NCBI GenBank assembly: GCA_030658975.1
Contig: JAUSBL010000002.1
Location: forward strand, 1-64,000
Direction: 5' to 3'
DNA length: 64,000 nt
Origin: Candidatus Latescibacterota bacterium
Lineage (GTDB): Bacteria; Krumholzibacteriota; Krumholzibacteriia; LZORAL124-64-63
The notes below the pieces were generated by a model. The model saw only the letters and a program-made list of their open reading frames with translations, was not told the origin of the DNA and did not search any database. Made by a program: the position numbers and the translations under genes. Shown here in pieces: positions 34,527-41,127 of this stretch. Position 1 is the stretch's first letter. The number at the start of each line of letters is the position of its first letter.

Positions 34527-34599
34527 GGATGACCTCCGTTACGGGGATGGGTCCGCCGCATGACGCGGCTGGCCGGTTCGGATACCGATTCGATGGCGA

Positions 34600-35178
34600 T
34601 CAGCGATCGTAGAGCTTCTTGATCTCGCCCCAGGCGGCTGTGTCCGCCGCGACCGGGTCGTCGGACGTCAACTCCAGCAGCAGCGTCGTGACGGGCGCCA
34701 GCGCCACGAAGGGCAGCTGCGCCGGCAGTTCGACGCGGTACGCCCGCTCCGGGGGCGCCAGGATCGTCACGGCCAGCGGGTACTGCGCGCCGATCTCTGC
34801 GGCGAAGTCCAGCAGCAAGGGCCGGTTGACCTGGTCGGTCTCCAGGACCAGTTCCCAGGTCTCGGTCTGATCCATGAAGATCTCCGAGGGGCGCAGCTCG
34901 TGGCGCCAGCGGTTCGGCAGGACTTCCGGAGCGTCCGGCATCACGAAGGACAGGCCCAGATAACCGCCGGGGGGCGGCGGCGGCTCCGGCAGATCGTAGC
35001 CGTCCGGGCCCATCAGGGCGTCGTCGTGCACGCCGAAGCGGTGGATGTCGGAGACGACCGCGTCGCCGTGCGCCTGCAGCGTGATGACGATCGACTGGGA
35101 AAGCGCCGTTGCGGGGGCGAGAACGGCGAACCAGGCCAGGAGCGCGAGGGGCGGGATGACCAGACGCCGATGATGCAC
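34600..35178 (-). CDS. Exported 'DGYD-domain' protein, WGEIKKLYDR tail
   Basis: Product of 192 residues with a GTG start after AGGAG; signal peptide LVIPPLALLAWFAVLAPATALS. The mature domain (VITLQAHGDAVVSDIHRFGVHDD, GPDGYDLPEPPPPPGGYLGLSF, TWELVLETDQ) matches residues ~188-345 of the adjacent 773-residue protein. It ends AADTAAWGEIKKLYDR. Its upstream leader and first five codons resemble those of the neighbouring 35304-35951 gene even though the coding regions are unrelated beyond that. No enzymatic motif seen. Confidence 0.78.
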   Translation of the reverse strand: MHHRRLVIPPLALLAWFAVLAPATALSQSIVITLQAHGDAVVSDIHRFGVHDDALMGPDGYDLPEPPPPPGGYLGLSFVMPDAPEVLPNRWRHELRPSEIFMDQTETWELVLETDQVNRPLLLDFAAEIGAQYPLAVTILAPPERAYRVELPAQLPFVALAPVTTLLLELTSDDPVAADTAAWGEIKKLYDR

Positions 35179-35265
35179 GACCGACTCCTATCCGCGTGGG
35201 TGCGGAGGCGTCCGCGGCGGTTCGGGTGTCATATCGGGCGATTTGACCCGCCGATGTTACCAAAT
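35165..35265 (-). repeat. Leader copy A (shared 5' region and first codons)
   Basis: The region covering the first codons, Shine-Dalgarno (AGGAG), GTG start and about 85 nt upstream of the DGYD gene is clearly similar to the same region of the next upstream gene (copy B). Shared blocks include GACGCCGATGAT, CGACTCC, CGGGTGT, ATCGGGCGA and GTTACCAA. Confidence 0.6.
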
Positions 35266-35303
35266 CGAAAGCCAGATTACAATACTACGCTGTGAGGGGC
35301 TGT

Positions 35304-35951
35304 TCACCTGCCCGCAGACGGGCCCGCCGAATACGCACTCTTGATCGCACCCCAGGTATCGACGTCCGCCGCGACGACGCCATTGATGCTGAACACCGGC
35401 TCGTCGAAGTCGCCGCTGCAGACGGTGGCTGGTGTGTTGAATCCCAGCGTGTGGACGTAGCCCGGAACGCCCTGGGGGAAACTGATGGAGCCGGGGATCG
35501 GGCCGACGAAAAAACTGACCGGGACGCCGTCATCCAGGACCCTGACCATCATGGAGGCGAACGTGATGACGCCCGCTGCGTTCGGCTGCCAGGGCGCGGG
35601 GCAGGAGCCGACCACGAAATTCCCAGGCACGGAGTCGACATCCAAACCGCCGTTGAGGCACCACTCGCCAGAGATGGTATCGGCTCCTCTGTCGTCGGTC
35701 ACTCGGGCTTCCCAGGCCAACACCTGATCCCCGCTGGGTTCGAGCAGGCACAGCCAGATGGGCGTCGGCACGCCGACGGGGATCACGGCATTGCCGCCGC
35801 AGGTGTTCGGGTCCGTGGGATCGAGGCAGATGCAGAAGGCGTCCTGCTGCGCCGAGGCGCCGCCGGCCGCCGCCAGCACCGCGATGACGAGAAGAGGGAT
35901 GAACGGGATGCGGCTGTGCGTGAGAGCATTCCAAGGACGCCGATGATCCAC
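35304..35951 (-). CDS. Exported 'CIC-domain' protein, WGAIKSAYSAGPSAGR tail
   Basis: Product of 215 residues. The GTG start follows GGGAG at 6 nt and matches the GTG arrangement of the 34600-35178 gene; no ATG is available. Signal peptide IPFIPLLVIAVLAAAGGASA. The domain (AFCICLDPTDPNTCGGNAVIPVG, LAWEARVTDDRG, GVPGYVHTLGFNTPATVCSGDF) closely matches the first 180 residues of the 773-residue protein. The tail is DVDTWGAIKSAYSAGPSAGR: the motif is present but followed by ten extra residues, unlike the other members. Confidence 0.78.
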   Translation of the reverse strand: MDHRRPWNALTHSRIPFIPLLVIAVLAAAGGASAQQDAFCICLDPTDPNTCGGNAVIPVGVPTPIWLCLLEPSGDQVLAWEARVTDDRGADTISGEWCLNGGLDVDSVPGNFVVGSCPAPWQPNAAGVITFASMMVRVLDDGVPVSFFVGPIPGSISFPQGVPGYVHTLGFNTPATVCSGDFDEPVFSINGVVAADVDTWGAIKSAYSAGPSAGR

Positions 35952-36042
35952 GATCGACTCCCATCCACGCGGACGCGCGGGCGCCCGGCGCTGTCCCGGG
36001 TGTGTGTCGGATCGGGCGAATCGACTTCTTGAGGTTACCAAT
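35938..36042 (-). repeat. Leader copy B (shared 5' region and first codons)
   Basis: Counterpart of copy A in front of the CIC-domain gene starting at 35951. The shared GTTACCAA block (leftward reading TTGGTAAC) may belong to the promoter. The similarity stops a few codons into the genes. Confidence 0.6.
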
Positions 36043-36059
36043 TCACCTGGGACAAAGCA

Positions 36060-36088
36060 AGCGCCCCGCCCATCGGGGGCGGGGCGCT
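36060..36088 (-). terminator. Terminator of the zincin operon
   Basis: A perfect 12-bp stem (AGCGCCCCGCCC with GGGCGGGGCGCT) and 5-nt loop lie 30 nt past the stop of the leftward 1489-residue protein gene, followed on that strand by TTGCTTTG. Confidence 0.65.
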
Positions 36089-36118
36089 CACGCGGATCCG
36101 CGCGACTGGAACCGTCGT

Positions 36119-39100
36119 CTATTTGACGAGGGTCAGTTTGAGCAGATCCTCCCCTCCCCCCGCCGATCGCAGGCGCACCATGTAGATGCCGCTGGGGACG
36201 CGTTTCCCCGCGTCGTCCAGGCCGTTCCAATCCGCGACGTGGCGGCCCGCCGCCGCCTCGCCGTCGAAGAGCGTCCGGATCTGCCGCCCGCGCACGTCGT
36301 GCACGGTCAGCTCGCAACGCCCGGCCCGGGCCACCTCGTACGCGACCTCGGTCGACGGGTTGAACGGGTTCGGGGTCGCGGCCACCAGACGCGAGGCGAC
36401 CACGGCGCCCGGTACGGGCTCGCCGTCTTCGATTCCGGTGACGTCCTGCCCGACCGTCACCTGCCAATCGCCGTCCAAGGCTGCGGAAGTCCCGTCGGTG
36501 CGCCAAACCACGAGCGCGAATTCGCTCGGCGCCCCGGTGGCGGGGACCGTCACCGCGAAGGTCGCTTCTTGGGTGCCTGTCTCGGGCGTCTGCCAGGCGA
36601 TGCCGTCCAGCCAGGGCTCCGTCTTGCCCGTGGCGCCGAAGCTGAAATCGTGCAGGGAGAAGCCCAGTTCGACGTCGGTGCTCCGGAGCGAGAAGACGTA
36701 GGTCCCCTCCGGCAGGTCCAGCCGGATGGCGTCGAGGTAGCTGCCGGCTTCCACGGTGCCCGAAAGCCGCCGGCCGACCGGGCTCGCCCAGGAGTCGGTG
36801 GTCGTCTTGGTGGCCAGGGTGTAGGTCCCGGTCGACGAGTTGCCGGCGCGGACGACGCCGAGGTTGAAGGTGGCCGTCCCGTGCGGCAAGACGCCGCGCA
36901 GCACGAAATCGCAGCCCGGTCCGCTCCACTGCGACAGGGCGTAATCCGACGTGTACCCGTCCTGCACGTTGGCGTTCGCGTAGATCCCCAGATCCACGTC
37001 GAGCACGTCGTCCCACGCGTAGGCGGCGACGATCGTGGACACGGTCGGCATCACCGGCGTGCTCGGCCGGTAGCCGTCGCAGTTCAGGGCCACGGTGCCC
37101 GCGGTCACCAGGGCGAGGCCGCCGAACGGGTTCGCGGGCGCAGGCAGCTGGTAGGTCGTGTTCGCCGTCAGGGTCTGGGCGGACCAGACCCACTGCCGGC
37201 CGTGCCGGTTGTTGGTCCAGTCGTCCTCGTCGATGCGACCGTTGCCGTTGACGCTGTGGGTGAGCGCGTGGCGGCCGCCCCGGACGTTCAGCAGGGTGCT
37301 GCGCACGGCCTTGACGACGTGGGACGGCGAGATCTCCTCGATGAAGGTCCCGTTCAGGAAGTTCGTGCCGTCCAGGTAGAGGACGTGGTTCAGCCCCATC
37401 GGGATCGGAGCCTCGGCGCTCTCGTTGCTCAGCGACCAGTAGATGCCGGTCGCCGCGCTGTTGCCGGTGAGCGACGTCGGGGCCGGGATGTCATCCACGT
37501 CGGCGTCGTACGGCGTGCCGATCTGGGGCACGACGTTGGCGAACCAGCCCTCGGGCACGATGGTCGCCGGGTCGGACTTCGCGCGGTAGGCGAAGACCGT
37601 GTACGGCGACGAGCCGGCGGGACGGGGATCGCGGGTGACCACCGTCAGCGCCATCTCGCCCGGCGGCAGCAGCACGCTGTGGTGCACCGTGTCGCCGGCC
37701 GCGGCCGTGACGAGGGCGTCGGCGTTCGCCAGGGACCCCACGCCGAACCCCGGCTCGAAGAAGCGCAGCTGCAGGTCGCGCGTGCTCCCGTTGGCCAGCT
37801 TGATCGTGAACCACGCCTCCTCGTCGAGCTCGTTATAAGTCAGGTAGAAGTCCAGGCAGTCGGCGGCCGACAGCGACCCGGACAAGGTGTCCGGCATGGC
37901 GAAGAACTCCCCGATCTCGCGGTGGATGCGGTAATCGGCGCCGCTGCCCTCGTCGTCCAGGACGCCGACGCAGTAGTTGGTCATGATCGTCTCGGAGGGG
38001 TTCTGGATGACGACCGCCGGCAGGTCGGCGCGGCTGGTCGACGTCGCCAGCGGCGTGGTGAACCCGGTCTGGTTGAAGTCGTGCGGGTGCAGGCGCAGCA
38101 CGATCCGGTTGCTCGCGTCGTCGGGCACGGCCCAGACCAGTTCGGGAAAGAGACAGAGTTCGATCTCGAAACCGTCGCCGTTGGGATAGAACGTGGTGCC
38201 GGCGGGCAGCATCCCGTGGCCGGCGGTCGCGTCGGGCAGGCCGCCCGCGCGCGCGATCGTCTCGCCCAGATCCAGGTCCTGCGGCGCGAAGACGAACTGC
38301 TTGGCGTAGATGTTGTTGTCCTCGTTGGACTCGGCCGCGTTGTCGAGGCCGTCCTCGCGCACCCACACGGTGTGGCGGCCGATCGCGCCCAGGTTCACGG
38401 GCCCGTTGTTGCGCGGGGCGTTCGTGACGCCGGCGTTGAGCAGGCGGATGGTCGAGGTGTAGACCGGGTTGCCGTCGAGGTACATCACGTCCACGAAGTT
38501 CCCCGAGGTGCCGGTGCCGACGTTGCGCTCGCCCCAGTTGAAGTAGACGCTGCTGCCGTTGACCAGGCTGGTCTGCAGCACCGGGTTCGGAGCCGCCACC
38601 GTGACGTTGCGCAGCACCAGCGGCGCCGTCCAGCCGGTCGGGGTCATGGGCTCGAGATCGGAGGGGCCCGGCGCGATGATCACGATCGGCCCGTAGTAGC
38701 TGGCGATGTTGCTCCAGCGCCCGGCGCGGTCCACGGCGAGGACCGAGAAGTAATAGGTGCCGGGCGCGAGCTGCTCTTCGGGCTCCCACCACAGGTTGGT
38801 CGTGTCGATCACGCGGTCGGGCGTCAGCGTGTGCCCCTCGGTCAGCTGGACGCTGTAGGCGCAGACGCCCGACATGTCGTCCCAGGGCCGCTGCCAGTGG
38901 AAGGCGCCGTTGGCGATCTGCGTGGGCGTGCTGATGGGGAACGACGCGGTCAGGCCCGGCACCGGCCCGGGCGACTGTTCGTCGATCTGCAGGTCGAAGT
39001 TCCAGGCCGTCTCCCAGAGCATGGCGCGCGTGGCCTGCGGCGAGCCGAGCCCGTCGAGGTACTCGGCCGCGCAGCGGAAGAAGCCGGGGGCGCGGTAGGG

Positions 39101-40588
39101 CTCGTGGCCCTCGATGTCGCAGTTCTGGGCCATGATGTTCAGGATGTCGACGGTCTCGAGATCGAGTTGGTCGTAGACGTCGGCGCCCAGGGCGTCGGTG
39201 CGGAAGTGATCCGTCTCGGTGCCGTAGTCGTCGTCGGCCATGTCCCAGGCGGCGCCGGCGAACGCGTTCTCGATGCTCCAGGCATCCCAGGCGCAGCCGG
39301 GGCTGTCGTTGACCGAACCGACGTCGTTGTGCACCACGGCGAAGTCGACCAGTCCGGCGAGGTGGTCGGTGCAGAGCCGGCTGATGATCTGCGCGCAGCC
39401 CTCGATCCAGGCCACGGCGAGATCCTCGGGGCACCACGCGCAGTGGCCGCAGTCGTCGCCGTCGTCGCAGATGCCGTTGCAGTAGTCGATGCTGACGGTG
39501 TGGGCGTGCGCGGCGTGCCAGTAGTGGCCCCATTCATGGCAGATCGTTGCGTCGGACCAGGCATCTGCGCGCTCGAGGTGCAGTTCGTCGTAGTAAGGGG
39601 TGTAGAAGCTGCCGTCGTCGTCCGGCCACTGCACGTCGACGCGGTTCACGTCCCAGCCCAGGTCCCGGAAATAATTGTGGGCGTAGGTGATGTCCGTGCA
39701 GATGTGCAGGGCGCCGTGGTGCGAGGTGGGGAAGACGATGGCGGCGTTGTAGCTGGTGAAGTTCGCGGGCAGCGTGTAATTCGTCGTCGTCCAGGTGTAG
39801 TTGTCCTCCCAGATGCCGTCCTCCTGCACCACCACGGCGTTGCTGGTGGCCGCCATGCAGATGCGGAAGGTGCACCCGGCGGGGACGTCGATCTCGAAGC
39901 GGCCGAACTCGTTCACGCGCTGCGACCCGACCGAGTAGGGCCAGCCGGACTCGGGAAGCACCTGGATCCAGACGGTGGCGCCGAAGGCCGGCAAAAGCCT
40001 GCTCTGGGTATCGTGCAGGTACCAGAGGTTGCCGTAGACGTTGCAGGTCGTGCGATCCTTGTCGACAGGCGCGGCAGGCGGCGGCTCGTCGGCGGCCAAG
40101 GCCGTCAGCTCGGCCATCGTCAGCTGCGGCGTCCCCTTGAACTGATCGCCCCCGGCCGCCCGGATGCGGCGCGGCGGCACCAGGTCGCTGTCGGTGGGCA
40201 ACAGGCCGTCGTAGGCCTCGCGCGAGGGATCGAAGCTCCTGCGCCACGGCTTGCCGTTCACCAGGGCCGACAGCACGAGCGGCCCGAAACCGGCGTCCGG
40301 CGTGGCCGTCAGCGCCCAGCGCACCGAGCCGCCGGCGGCGAGCGTCAGGTCGCGCGAACCCTCCCAGCGGGAGACCGTCCAGCCCTCGCCTTTGATCTCG
40401 ACCTCGCTCAGGGTCGCGTCGGCCGCGGCTTCGATCGTCACGGCAGTGGCGAACTCCCGGCCCGCTTCGGCGAAGCGCTGCGGGCGTTCGCAGTGGGCCT
40501 TGATCGGAATCTGGACGATGTCCGCCAGGGACGGCCCCGCGATCGTCAGCAGGACCGCACAGATCGGCAGCAGTTTCACTCTGCGCAC
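36119..40588 (-). CDS. Very large exported zincin metalloprotease with CARDB-like repeats and FlgD/T9SS-like tail
   Basis: Product of 1489 residues; GTG start after GGAGGT; signal peptide LLPICAVLLTIAGPSLA. The metalloprotease core has HEWGHYWHAAH at 351-361. H351, E352, H355 and H361 match the metzincin HEXXHxxxxxH spacing, with His instead of Gly at position 8. A Cys-rich loop (CNGICDDGDDCGHCAWC) follows directly. Downstream are a fibronectin-like segment (PWDDMSGVCAYSVQLTEG) and several CARDB-like repeats (VNLGAIGRHTVWVREDGLDNAAESNEDNN; VNGNGRIDEDDWTNN), then NPFNPSTEVAYEV and the sorting end LLKLTLVK. It overlaps the small exported gene before it by 13 nt. Confidence 0.88.
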   Translation of the reverse strand: MRRVKLLPICAVLLTIAGPSLADIVQIPIKAHCERPQRFAEAGREFATAVTIEAAADATLSEVEIKGEGWTVSRWEGSRDLTLAAGGSVRWALTATPDAGFGPLVLSALVNGKPWRRSFDPSREAYDGLLPTDSDLVPPRRIRAAGGDQFKGTPQLTMAELTALAADEPPPAAPVDKDRTTCNVYGNLWYLHDTQSRLLPAFGATVWIQVLPESGWPYSVGSQRVNEFGRFEIDVPAGCTFRICMAATSNAVVVQEDGIWEDNYTWTTTNYTLPANFTSYNAAIVFPTSHHGALHICTDITYAHNYFRDLGWDVNRVDVQWPDDDGSFYTPYYDELHLERADAWSDATICHEWGHYWHAAHAHTVSIDYCNGICDDGDDCGHCAWCPEDLAVAWIEGCAQIISRLCTDHLAGLVDFAVVHNDVGSVNDSPGCAWDAWSIENAFAGAAWDMADDDYGTETDHFRTDALGADVYDQLDLETVDILNIMAQNCDIEGHEPYRAPGFFRCAAEYLDGLGSPQATRAMLWETAWNFDLQIDEQSPGPVPGLTASFPISTPTQIANGAFHWQRPWDDMSGVCAYSVQLTEGHTLTPDRVIDTTNLWWEPEEQLAPGTYYFSVLAVDRAGRWSNIASYYGPIVIIAPGPSDLEPMTPTGWTAPLVLRNVTVAAPNPVLQTSLVNGSSVYFNWGERNVGTGTSGNFVDVMYLDGNPVYTSTIRLLNAGVTNAPRNNGPVNLGAIGRHTVWVREDGLDNAAESNEDNNIYAKQFVFAPQDLDLGETIARAGGLPDATAGHGMLPAGTTFYPNGDGFEIELCLFPELVWAVPDDASNRIVLRLHPHDFNQTGFTTPLATSTSRADLPAVVIQNPSETIMTNYCVGVLDDEGSGADYRIHREIGEFFAMPDTLSGSLSAADCLDFYLTYNELDEEAWFTIKLANGSTRDLQLRFFEPGFGVGSLANADALVTAAAGDTVHHSVLLPPGEMALTVVTRDPRPAGSSPYTVFAYRAKSDPATIVPEGWFANVVPQIGTPYDADVDDIPAPTSLTGNSAATGIYWSLSNESAEAPIPMGLNHVLYLDGTNFLNGTFIEEISPSHVVKAVRSTLLNVRGGRHALTHSVNGNGRIDEDDWTNNRHGRQWVWSAQTLTANTTYQLPAPANPFGGLALVTAGTVALNCDGYRPSTPVMPTVSTIVAAYAWDDVLDVDLGIYANANVQDGYTSDYALSQWSGPGCDFVLRGVLPHGTATFNLGVVRAGNSSTGTYTLATKTTTDSWASPVGRRLSGTVEAGSYLDAIRLDLPEGTYVFSLRSTDVELGFSLHDFSFGATGKTEPWLDGIAWQTPETGTQEATFAVTVPATGAPSEFALVVWRTDGTSAALDGDWQVTVGQDVTGIEDGEPVPGAVVASRLVAATPNPFNPSTEVAYEVARAGRCELTVHDVRGRQIRTLFDGEAAAGRHVADWNGLDDAGKRVPSGIYMVRLRSAGGGEDLLKLTLVK

Positions 40589-40983
40589 GGCGGCACCTCC
40601 CGGACGGCGGTCGCCAGAGGCGCGAAGACGTAGTCGGCCGGCAGCCGCGTCTTCTGGACCTCGAGCCGGGCGCGCAGATCCCCGACCAGGACGGCGAGGT
40701 CCGCGCGCGTCGAGTCGTCGACCGCGCTTTCCAGCCGCGCCTGATGCAGCGCGAGGCGGCTGGCCGCCTTCACGTACACCGCGCAGCGCTGCAGCGCGAG
40801 CACCTCGACGGGGTCGGCGGCGGCGGCGATCGCCTCGCCCAGCCGGGCGAGTTCGGCGGCCTGGGCCGACTCGATGCCGGCGACCTTGGTTGCGAAGGCC
40901 GGCGCCGCAGCGCGGGCCGGCGCGACGAGCACGCAGGCGCCGGCCAGCAGCGCCGCGCAGAGGAACTTTTTGCAGAGGTTCAT
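40576..40983 (-). CDS. Small exported helical protein coupled to the zincin
   Basis: Product of 135 residues; GGAG precedes the ATG; signal peptide FLCAALLAGACVLVAPARAA. The mature part is almost entirely helical (AQAAELARLGEAIAAAADPVEVLALQRCAVYVKAASRLALHQARLESAVDD), ending in VREVPPCAE. It overlaps the start of the metalloprotease gene by 13 nt. Such a coupled helical partner could be a chaperone, inhibitor or propeptide-like protein for the protease; this is inference from position only. The upstream frame back to 41052 lacks a signal peptide and was not used. Confidence 0.7.
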   Translation of the reverse strand: MNLCKKFLCAALLAGACVLVAPARAAAPAFATKVAGIESAQAAELARLGEAIAAAADPVEVLALQRCAVYVKAASRLALHQARLESAVDDSTRADLAVLVGDLRARLEVQKTRLPADYVFAPLATAVREVPPCAE

Positions 40984-41127
40984 GGCGTCACTCCGGGATG
41001 CGGGTGGGTGCATACCCCTGGAAAACGAGACGGCAGAATCGTTTAGTTTCATGGAATTGATCGATGGGAAGGATCGGCGAGGCTCCCGGGGGGCGCCTGA
41101 TCCTATAGGTATAATATTATCAAAAGA

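Noticed and set aside
36002-40633. 1543-codon rightward frame opposite the zincin gene
   Set aside because: Val/Gly/Arg/Ala/Asp-rich with no domains; the antisense shadow of the real metalloprotease with its signal peptide and HEXXH.
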